DNA from: Deltaproteobacteria bacterium
Lineage (GTDB): Bacteria; Desulfobacterota; Desulfarculia; Adiutricales; JAGVGV01
NCBI GenBank assembly: GCA_020056895.1
Contig: JAGVGV010000212.1
Location: forward strand, 1-6,296
Direction of reading: 5' to 3'
Length of the DNA stretch: 6,296 nt
Positions 1 to 5,652 of this stretch are shown piece after piece; position 1 is the first letter of the stretch, and the number at the start of each line of letters is the position of its first letter. The translations under genes were made by a program, and so were the position numbers. Below the pieces are notes generated by a model. It saw only the letters and a list, made by a program, of their open reading frames with translations. It was not told the origin of the DNA and searched no databases.

Positions 1-1175
1 AGCACCAAGAGAATCACGCCCACCGTGGCGCCCACGATGGTCAGCACCCGGGTTTTCAGCCGCTGATCGGCCTGGGCTCGAAGGTCGGCCAGTTCCCGTT
101 CCAGATCATCCAGATAAACACTGGACCCCACCGCCCAGCGCCAGGGCTCGAAAAACCGCACGTACCCCAGTTTCCGAATCGTCTTGTTCTCCCCGGGACG
201 GGTCCAATCGTATTCCAGGAACAGCGAATTCCGACCCTTGACCTGGTCCACCATCTCCACGAAAACCCGCCGGCCCTTCGGGTTCGTCAGGTTTTTCAGG
301 CTATGGCCCAGCGCGCGGGGGTCTTCATAGGCCAGAGCCACGTAATCGGTATCCAACAAAAACACGGTATCCCCCCGGCCGTACCGAACCGCGCCAATGG
401 TTTCCCGCGCCAGGGTTTTGGCCTCTTCCACGAATTGATCCACGTAAAACCCGGTCCCGATCACCCAATCCCAGGGTTCGAACAACCGGACCACGCTGAC
501 CTTGAGCACCCATTTCGATGTATCCGTGGGGTCCGGCCATCGGTAGGCCACGAACCCGCCCACCGCGTGCCGGCGGGCCACTCGGGTGAATTCCTTGAAC
601 AAGGGGGTATCCCCGCCCTCGACCGTCACCAGCCGGCCTTCCGCCCTCAGATCGGAAAGGTCCTGACCGTTGAGATCCGGCTGAATGGGATGCCGGAGCA
701 TCCGGGGGCTGGTGTCATTGATCCAATAGTACCCCTTGCCCCCAAATCGGATGCTGGCGATCAATTCCAAGGCATTTTCCTGGGCCTGCTTCATGAACCG
801 ATCCTTCAACTCGGGTTGAAGCTTCAAAGCTTCCTCCACCAAGTCGTATTCCCGGCGAATCAGGGTCAAAGGCACGTCCAGAAAACTTTTCAGTTCCCGG
901 CCGTATTTACGTTCGATGGCATCGACGGTGGCGGTATCGGCATATGCCTTTTCCAGAACGGTATAGGACGCATCCACGATGTCCTTCAGGTTCCCGCGGA
1001 ATTGCTCCATCCGTTCCTCTTCCAGGGCGGCGATCTGAGCCCGAGTGTCGGTCACCGTCCGCCAGGTAAGCACTCCGCCCACCACCCCGGAAGAAATCAA
1101 AATGGCCGCGGTCAACAGACTCATGATCTTGGTTCTGAGCTTCCAATCGCGAAAATCCGCCTTGCCCACGTTCAT
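1..1175 (-). CDS. Membrane sensor with tandem Cache modules (partial; C-terminus beyond left edge)
   Basis: Reading the complementary strand from an ATG at 1175 gives 391 codons with no stop up to the window edge. The product starts with a short basic cytoplasmic tail (WKLRTK, about residues 11-16) and a first membrane segment (about 17-37). A helical extracytoplasmic stretch follows, then two sCache_2-like modules. The first contains YYWIND (149-154), an RHP motif (161-163) and FEPWDWVIGTGFYVD (232-246). The second ends in the parallel FEPWRWAVGSSVYLD (342-356). A second membrane segment begins near 376 and runs off the edge. Proteins of this build are chemoreceptors, sensor kinases or diguanylate cyclases that bind small ligands such as organic acids outside the membrane. 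The output domain is not visible, so the class is undecided. Start choice: GGGGAGG lies immediately before ATG 1175. An in-frame ATG at 1190 would add five residues (MSGEE) but has no ribosome binding site. The gene is divergent from etfBA. Confidence 0.85.
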   Translation of the reverse strand, partial: MNVGKADFRDWKLRTKIMSLLTAAILISSGVVGGVLTWRTVTDTRAQIAALEEERMEQFRGNLKDIVDASYTVLEKAYADTATVDAIERKYGRELKSFLDVPLTLIRREYDLVEEALKLQPELKDRFMKQAQENALELIASIRFGGKGYYWINDTSPRMLRHPIQPDLNGQDLSDLRAEGRLVTVEGGDTPLFKEFTRVARRHAVGGFVAYRWPDPTDTSKWVLKVSVVRLFEPWDWVIGTGFYVDQFVEEAKTLARETIGAVRYGRGDTVFLLDTDYVALAYEDPRALGHSLKNLTNPKGRRVFVEMVDQVKGRNSLFLEYDWTRPGENKTIRKLGYVRFFEPWRWAVGSSVYLDDLERELADLRAQADQRLKTRVLTIVGATVGVILLV

Positions 1176-1332
1176 CTCCTCCCCTGACATGAAGAACGCA
1201 CGGTTCCGATTTCCCTTTTGGCCATATTGGGTTATCCTATCCCAAAGCGGGCCCCGCGTCCAGCCGGAATGACGAAATCCCCGATTCCGGGGCTTTGGGT
1301 CCCCGCCGAATTCATCTTTTTCGAGGTGTCCA
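1176..1332. promoter_or_regulatory. Divergent intergenic region between sensor gene and etfB
   Basis: This 157-bp stretch must hold the start signals of two divergent units, the sensor (minus) and etfBA (plus). I see no convincing consensus -35/-10 pair on either strand. An imperfect dyad GGGTTATCCTATCCC at 1229-1243 is a possible operator. The etfB ribosome binding site is GAGG at 1323-1326, six bases before the ATG. The promoter call is based on position only. Confidence 0.4.
1241..1299 (+). repeat. Nested, mutually exclusive inverted repeats in the etfB leader
   Basis: Four perfect complementary pairs share arms. CCCAAAGC 1241-1248 pairs with GCTTTGGG 1292-1299. GCCCCG 1251-1256 pairs with CGGGGC 1288-1293. 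CCGGAAT 1264-1270 pairs with ATTCCGG 1284-1290. CCCCG 1279-1283 pairs with CGGGG 1288-1292 over a 4-base loop, and AAA/TTT flanks can extend that last stem past one mismatch. The right arms overlap, so these pairings compete. The pairs are read directly from the sequence. A role as attenuator or operator is inference, and short GC-rich repeats also arise by chance. Confidence 0.4.
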
Positions 1333-2127
1333 ATGACGCCTTTTTCCATTTTGGTTTGCGTAAAACAGGCGCCCGATCCGGAAACGGTCTACGAAATTCG
1401 TCCGGACCGGAACCGAGCCGTCCCCCGGCACGAACTCCGGTACCAGATGAATCGGCTGGACGAATTCGCCGTGGAGGCGGCCATCCGGTTCGCCCAGGTT
1501 CATCACGGCGTTCGAACGGAAGCCTTGACCGTGGGTCCGGAACGGGCGGCCGTGGTCCTGGAACGGTCCCGAGGCATGGGGGTCGATGGAGCCCTTCACG
1601 TCGTCCATTCCGAAGCCGAAGAACCATCGGCCGAAGTGGTGGCTGGGTGGATCGCCCGGGTCGCCCGGGATCGGTCGCCCGATCTGATTCTGGCCGGGAT
1701 GATGAGTGAAGACCGGATGCAGGGGCTGGTCGGTCCTCTGGTGGCCGGGTATCTGGACTGGCCGGTGGTGGTGGGGGTGGTGTCCATTGAGGAACAAGGC
1801 GGCCGGATCCGGGTGGAACGGGAACGGACCGGCGGCCGAAGGGAACCCATTGAACTGGAACCGCCGGCGGTGTTTTGCCTTCAATCCGGACCCCACCGAC
1901 CCCGGTATCCGTCCCTTTCCCGTCTGCTCCGGGCCAAGAAGACCCCGCCCACGCGGATCGACGCCTCCAGCCTGGTGGTTCCGCCCGGCCGAGCATTGGT
2001 GGTGGAAGCCGGCCTGCCGGAAAAACGGCGGACGGGAAAAATCCTGGAAGGGACTTCCCGGGAAAAAGCCGCTCGGCTGCTCAGAATCCTGAACGAAAAA
2101 AACCTGATCCACTTCAAGGAGACGTGA
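1333..2127 (+). CDS. etfB: Electron transfer flavoprotein subunit beta
   Basis: The product has 264 residues, close to the usual 250-265 for EtfB, which with EtfA forms the soluble FAD-containing carrier that moves electrons from acyl-CoA dehydrogenases to a membrane quinone reductase or other partner. Family features are the N-terminal ILVCVKQAPDPE (6-17), LDEFAVEAAIR (42-52), the nucleotide-binding region SEDRMQGLVGP (125-135), and EPPAV followed by RPRYPSLSRLLRAKK (189-203). The C-terminal tail (about 205-264) should wrap around EtfA. The AMP/FAD site reads SEDRMQGLVGP rather than the common AIDxDxxQTG type, so whether it holds AMP, as in simple ETFs, or a second FAD, as in bifurcating ETFs, is open. 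The ATG at 1333 follows GAGG with a six-base spacer. The stop overlaps the etfA start by one base (TGATG), so the two are translationally coupled. None of its 32 arginine codons is CGC, unlike the genes after 3556. Confidence 0.93.
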   Translation: MTPFSILVCVKQAPDPETVYEIRPDRNRAVPRHELRYQMNRLDEFAVEAAIRFAQVHHGVRTEALTVGPERAAVVLERSRGMGVDGALHVVHSEAEEPSAEVVAGWIARVARDRSPDLILAGMMSEDRMQGLVGPLVAGYLDWPVVVGVVSIEEQGGRIRVERERTGGRREPIELEPPAVFCLQSGPHRPRYPSLSRLLRAKKTPPTRIDASSLVVPPGRALVVEAGLPEKRRTGKILEGTSREKAARLLRILNEKNLIHFKET

Positions 2128-3122
2128 TGACCGGGCCGATCGTGGTGGTCGCGGAAACGGAGAGGGACCGGCCGGCGCCGGTGACCCTGGAAATGATGGC
2201 CCTGGCCCGGGACATGGCCGGACCGGGGGCAAGAGACATCCATCTTTTGGCCCTGGGGGACCGGCCCGAAGCGTTGGCCGGCGAGCTGGCCACGCTCGTG
2301 GAGGCGTCCTCGGTCTGGGCGGTTCAGGCTCCGGAACTTGGCCGGTTCCATTCCGAAATGGTCCGCCAAGCCGTCCGGGCCATGGCCCTGGACCTGGCTC
2401 CGGACTACCTGCTGGCGGCCCAAACCCTGGAAGGTATGGACGTTTTTCCATCCTTGGCGCCTCAAATGGGAGCATCGGTGGTGACGGCCGTGGAAGCCTT
2501 CCGGTCCACGCCTCGGGGGCCGTTGTTCCAGCGGGCCGTTTTGGGCGGGAAAGTGATGGAATGGGTGGACCCGGGAACCCCGCCCGTGATCCTGACGATT
2601 CAACCGGGAGCATTCAGCGCCCGGCCCGCGCCGCCCCAACCATCACCGGTTCGGGTCCGCCGTCTGGTTCTATCTTCCGGACGCACGACCCCTCTGCCCA
2701 TTCTGGCGCCCCCGGACGACGCGGCGCCGCTGACCGAAGCGGACGTGGTGGTGGCCGCCGGCCGAGGCATCGGCAAGCAGGAGAACCTTGCGCTGATCGA
2801 GCGGCTGGCCAACTTGTTTCCCCGATCGGCCGTGGCCGGGTCCCGCCCGATCTGCGACCTGGGCTGGCTGCCATACAGCCGCCAAGTTGGCCAGACGGGT
2901 CAGACCGTGACCCCCCGCCTGTATTTCGCCTGCGGCATTTCCGGAGCCCGGCAGCATACTCTGGGCATGCGGGGGTCCGGGTTCGTGGCGGCCATATCCA
3001 TCGATCCTTCCGCCCCCATATTCCTCGAAGCGGACGTGGGCGTGGTGGAGGATCTGGTCACTTTTCTGCCGGTTCTGTTCGAGGAATACAACGGAATGAA
3101 AAACGATGCCGGCGCCGATTAA
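2127..3122 (+). CDS. etfA: Electron transfer flavoprotein subunit alpha
   Basis: The product has 331 residues, within the normal EtfA range. The N-terminal half (1-180) is the divergent alpha/beta domain that packs against EtfB. The C-terminal half carries the complete FAD-binding signature: AAGRGIGKQEN (210-220), AGSRP with Arg240, the residue known in this family to lie near the flavin, QVGQTG (253-258), GISGARQH (270-277) and APIFLEADVGVVEDL (296-310). It therefore should bind the redox-active FAD. The start at 2127 is preferred over an upstream extension of the same open frame because AAGGAG (2116-2121) lies five bases before it, the protein then begins with the expected IVVVAE strand, and a one-base overlap with the etfB stop is typical of the pair. 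No acyl-CoA dehydrogenase or ETF:quinone oxidoreductase gene is in view, so the electron donor and acceptor cannot be named. Confidence 0.95.
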   Translation: MTGPIVVVAETERDRPAPVTLEMMALARDMAGPGARDIHLLALGDRPEALAGELATLVEASSVWAVQAPELGRFHSEMVRQAVRAMALDLAPDYLLAAQTLEGMDVFPSLAPQMGASVVTAVEAFRSTPRGPLFQRAVLGGKVMEWVDPGTPPVILTIQPGAFSARPAPPQPSPVRVRRLVLSSGRTTPLPILAPPDDAAPLTEADVVVAAGRGIGKQENLALIERLANLFPRSAVAGSRPICDLGWLPYSRQVGQTGQTVTPRLYFACGISGARQHTLGMRGSGFVAAISIDPSAPIFLEADVGVVEDLVTFLPVLFEEYNGMKNDAGAD

Positions 3123-3149
3123 AGACCGTGCATGCCTTCGATCGGCGCC
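3111..3149 (+). terminator. GC-rich stem over the etfA stop codon (possible 3' end structure)
   Basis: GGCGCCGAT (3111-3119) is perfectly complementary to ATCGGCGCC (3141-3149), with a 21-base loop that includes the TAA stop. A second small hairpin follows directly: GCGCG 3154-3158 with CGCGC 3164-3168, loop ACCGG. No run of T follows either stem, so a simple intrinsic terminator is unlikely. They may act as an mRNA 3' stabiliser or together with Rho. The stems are seen; the function is inferred. Confidence 0.3.
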
Positions 3150-3490
3150 ACGAGCGCGACCGGCGCGCAGGTTCCCAACATCCTTCTTACGTTAGGAATA
3201 TTTTCGGTATTTCGAGTAGTTGGCTCCCCCTCCGACGACGCAACCACGGTCAAAGAACGATCTGGGGGGTATCCTTTCAAAGAAGGGTGGCGCGGGACCA
3301 AGGCTTCCAGGCTTCATTAAAAAGCTTTCTGCTGTCAGCTGCCCATTTTTCCAGCTTCATTTTCGCTGGCCATGCCAACAACACCATCAACAAGAGATAC
3401 GTAATGGCGGACCTCCCCCTTGGGTTTCCAGGATGCACCCGCGCCGTTCTTCGCCCCTCCCCTTTTCCCTTCCCCCACCCAAGAAAAACA

Positions 3491-3519
3491 TTGACAGATA
3501 GTAAATATTTACCTATAGG
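3491..3519 (+). promoter_or_regulatory. Sigma-70-type promoter of the regulator/thiolase operon
   Basis: A perfect -35 box TTGACA (3491-3496) is followed after 17 bases by TATAGG (3514-3519), which matches TATAAT at four of six positions. The region is AT-rich against a GC-rich background. Transcription would start near 3526, giving a leader of about 30 bases that contains the ribosome binding site GAGGCGG (3544-3550) before the ATG at 3556. Confidence 0.75.
3501..3512. promoter_or_regulatory. Palindromic operator candidate inside the promoter spacer
   Basis: GTAAATATTTAC is a perfect 12-bp palindrome lying between the -35 and -10 boxes. Allowing one unpaired base (C3513), ATA at 3498-3500 and TAT at 3514-3516 extend it to about 19 bp. 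HTH-XRE regulators bind such dyads as dimers, and a protein bound here would block RNA polymerase. The obvious candidate is the HTH-cupin protein encoded 44 bases downstream, acting as an autorepressor. The palindrome is seen; its use is inferred. Confidence 0.55.
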
Positions 3520-3555
3520 AAATGTGTTCACCATATTTTCAACGAGGCGGCATGA

Positions 3556-4107
3556 ATGAAGACCATGAACCTGGGCAGCCTGATCCGCCGATACCGCAAG
3601 GAAAAGAAGCGGACGCTCAAGGCCGTGGCCGAGCGGGCGGGATTGTCCGAGGGATTCGTCAGCCAGGTCGAGAACAACGTCAAGTCGCCGTCGGTCGAAA
3701 CCCTGGTGCACATCTGCGACGCCATCGAGATCAACGCCGGAGACCTGCTCAACCAGCTCAAGAACCAGGAGCGGCTCTTCATGATCCGGCGTTCCGAGTG
3801 GGAGGAGCAGGACGTGCCGCACACCGGGTTCGCCACCCGGCGCTTCTGCCCGCCCGAGGATCGGGCCGAGATCGACAGCGCCATGATTTTTCTGCAACCG
3901 GGCAAGTCCATCCCGGTGCGCAAGGGGCTGAAGAACGGCCAGGAAGTCTTGTGCGTGCTCAAGGGCGCCCTGGAACTGGTCCACGGCGAGACCCACGTGA
4001 TCCTGGACGAAGGGGATTCGGCCCACGTGTGGTCCGACCCCGAGCGCCAAAGCATCACCAACGTGGGCGCGGCTCCGGCCGTGATGCTCTGGGTGGGAAC
4101 GTTGTAA
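3556..4107 (+). CDS. XRE-family HTH transcriptional regulator with C-terminal cupin domain
   Basis: The product has 183 residues, the usual size for this two-domain family. An N-terminal helix-turn-helix (about 6-60) contains LKAVAERAGLSEGFVSQVEN (21-40), with the typical SxGxVSQxE recognition helix and SPSVETL following. A linker leads to a cupin barrel (about 105-183) with PGKSIPVRKG, EVLCVLKGALEL and LDEGDSAHVW. Such proteins bind operator DNA through the HTH and a small effector in the cupin. The usual metal-binding HxH of the first cupin motif is replaced by PVRKG; only Glu130 and His157 remain in the expected areas, so metal-independent ligand binding is likely. The start at 3556 follows GAGGCGG by five bases. 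An in-frame ATG at 3565 has poorer spacing. Its position as first gene before the thiolase/DUF35 pair, 89 bp upstream, suggests it controls them in response to a pathway intermediate and represses itself through the promoter palindrome. Confidence 0.92.
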   Translation: MKTMNLGSLIRRYRKEKKRTLKAVAERAGLSEGFVSQVENNVKSPSVETLVHICDAIEINAGDLLNQLKNQERLFMIRRSEWEEQDVPHTGFATRRFCPPEDRAEIDSAMIFLQPGKSIPVRKGLKNGQEVLCVLKGALELVHGETHVILDEGDSAHVWSDPERQSITNVGAAPAVMLWVGTL

Positions 4108-4129
4108 ACGCAATGCCGCATGTACGTGT

Positions 4130-4155
4130 GGCCGGAGCCCGGAAGCGACCCGGCC
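4130..4155 (+). repeat. Small inverted repeat between regulator and thiolase-fold gene
   Basis: GGCCGG (4130-4135) and CCGGCC (4150-4155) can form a six-bp stem with a 14-base loop in the 89-bp gap. There is no T-run, so it is not a clear terminator. It could set relative expression of the regulator and the enzyme genes, or be chance in GC-rich DNA. Confidence 0.3.
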
Positions 4156-4196
4156 CTGGAATTTCACCATAGAGAAAAAGGAAAGGAGTCCAAGGC

Positions 4197-5633
4197 ATGA
4201 TCAAGTTCAGCGACCGGCAACTCAAGATTCCCAAGCTGCTCCGTCCCGTGTACCTGGTGACGGCGGGGCAATCCAAGTTCGACCGGGCCATTCCGGAGAA
4301 GCGCACCGAAGAACTGTGCGTCGACGCGTTGACCATGGCCGCCCGGTTGATCGACAAGGAACCGGCCGAGCTCAAGAAGTACATCCACACCGCGTACTAC
4401 GGCCATTTCGCCGACCACTTCGGCGACCAACTCCTGGGCGAGGCCGTGATCCATGACCGCCTGGGCCTGGACCCCTTGGGCAACGTCGGCATCAAGACCG
4501 GCGGCGCCACCGGCGGTTCGACTTTGTGGGAAGCCATGAAGGCGGTGGCCTCGGGGTATTCGGACTGCGTTCTGGCCATGGGCTGGGAGCGCATGGACGA
4601 AGTGCCCACGGACGAGGGGAACAACTACATCTCCTGCGCGGCGGACAAGGACTGGGAAACTCCGCTCGGCCACATTTACACCGGTTACTATGCGGTTATG
4701 GCCCAGCGTTACTGGCAAATCTTCGGCAAGGAAGAGGAAAGCTTCCGGCGGACCATGGCCGAAATTTCGGTAAAGCACCACGGCTACGCCCGGAACAACC
4801 CTTTCGCCCAGGCGCCCCTGAAGATCACCGTGGACGACGTGCTCAAGTCGCCGGTGGTGGCCTATCCACTTCGGGCTCTGGACTGCTGCCTGATGAGCGT
4901 GGGCGCGGCCTGCGCGATCATCTGCGACGAGGCGACGGCCTTCGAGCTGACTAAGGGAACCAAAAACAAGCCGTTGCGCATCTGGGTCGCGGCCGGCTCC
5001 CACACCCTCAGGCCCGCCGACCGGCGGCACATGGAAATCCCCCTCTTGCCCCACGAGTCGGCCGACCAGTACAAGGACCTGGGCGAACGCTTCCCCGGCG
5101 GCGAGCGGTATCCCGGTTTCACCGGCTTCCTGGCGGCCCGCATGTGCTGCTACTACGCTTATCGCATGGCCGGCATCCAGAACCCGCTCGATGACCTGGA
5201 CATGGTCGAGCTGCACGACGCCTTCACCATTTCCGACATCCAAACGTACGAGGACGCGGGTCTTCGGCCGTACGGCTACGGTCGGGATTACGTTGAATCC
5301 GGCGACTGCTACCACACCAATCCCAAAACGGGCCAGCCCGGCCGTTTGCCCAGCAACCTGTCCGGCGGTCTGATCGGCTGCATGCACGCCGTGGGCGCCA
5401 CGGGCATCATGCAGACCTTCGAATGCGCCACGCACATCTGGGACCGTTGGGCCGAAATTCACGGCGATCCCAAACTCTGGGAGGCCTTCAACCGCAAAAA
5501 GCCGGACGACTGGCAGGACCTGACGGTCAAGAACGCCAAACGCACCTTGGCCATCAGCCACGCCGGCGTGGGGTCCCACGTCACCGCGACCATTCTCATG
5601 GACCCCGACCATCTGCTCAAGCAGGACGCCTAA
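4197..5633 (+). CDS. SCP2/acetyl-CoA acetyltransferase-type thiolase-fold protein lacking the nucleophilic cysteine
   Basis: The product has 478 residues, longer than the usual 385-400 of SCP2-type thiolases. The fold is shown by the N-terminal VYLVTAGQSKF (18-28), the nucleophile-elbow region TGGATGGSTLWEAMKAVASG (101-120), the dimer-core ALDCCLMSVGAACAII (227-242), HDAF (340-343, the HDCF/NEAF motif), NLSGG-x5-MHAVGATG (387-403, the GHPxGATG motif with His397) and AISHAGVGSHVTATIL (452-467). Aligned to the family pattern ACATGSSAL, the catalytic cysteine position is Gly103. His340 and His397 are kept. Proteins of this type act on acyl-CoA thioesters in the cytoplasm together with a DUF35 subunit, encoded 19 bp downstream. 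Without the cysteine, ordinary thiolysis by an acyl-enzyme is unlikely; retro-aldol cleavage as in Ltp2-ChsH2, or another C-C reaction, is possible. Annotation pipelines would probably call it acetyl-CoA acetyltransferase. AAAGGAG (4182-4188) lies eight bases before the start. Confidence 0.88.
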   Translation: MIKFSDRQLKIPKLLRPVYLVTAGQSKFDRAIPEKRTEELCVDALTMAARLIDKEPAELKKYIHTAYYGHFADHFGDQLLGEAVIHDRLGLDPLGNVGIKTGGATGGSTLWEAMKAVASGYSDCVLAMGWERMDEVPTDEGNNYISCAADKDWETPLGHIYTGYYAVMAQRYWQIFGKEEESFRRTMAEISVKHHGYARNNPFAQAPLKITVDDVLKSPVVAYPLRALDCCLMSVGAACAIICDEATAFELTKGTKNKPLRIWVAAGSHTLRPADRRHMEIPLLPHESADQYKDLGERFPGGERYPGFTGFLAARMCCYYAYRMAGIQNPLDDLDMVELHDAFTISDIQTYEDAGLRPYGYGRDYVESGDCYHTNPKTGQPGRLPSNLSGGLIGCMHAVGATGIMQTFECATHIWDRWAEIHGDPKLWEAFNRKKPDDWQDLTVKNAKRTLAISHAGVGSHVTATILMDPDHLLKQDA

Positions 5634-5652
5634 TTCGGAGGAGGACAAAGCC

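Larger units (their letters stand above)
3123..3555. other. 433-bp intergenic region between etfA and the HTH-cupin regulator
   Basis: I find no convincing gene here. From left to right it holds the stem-loops next to the etfA stop, a mixed-composition stretch with small repeats (AGGCTTC at 3301-3307 and 3309-3315; TCAAAGAA at 3250-3257 and 3277-3284), a minus-strand 36-codon open tail at 3277-3387 without a ribosome binding site, a pyrimidine run of 23 bases at 3454-3476, and the AT-rich promoter of the next gene at 3491-3519. The drop in GC near 3485-3540 marks the regulator's control region. Confidence 0.6.

Noticed and set aside
303..1187. A 294-codon plus-strand open frame opposite the sensor gene
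   Set aside because: The minus-strand translation gives membrane segments and two Cache modules. The plus-strand product has no recognisable feature.
1210..1238. Possible -10 box TATCCT (1233-1238) for etfB
   Set aside because: The bases 17 upstream (TTTCCC) do not resemble TTGACA, and no sigma-54 GG/GC pair with correct spacing was found.
1312..2613. A 433-codon minus-strand open frame across etfB and part of etfA
   Set aside because: The product is rich in Pro, Arg and Gly without domain signals. Both ETF genes on the plus strand are unmistakable, so this is an antisense shadow.
3283..3300. AGGGTGG followed by CGCGGGACC, resembling a T-box antiterminator motif
   Set aside because: The order does not match AGGGTGGnACCGCG, no specifier stem or terminator is visible, and no aminoacyl-tRNA or amino-acid gene follows.
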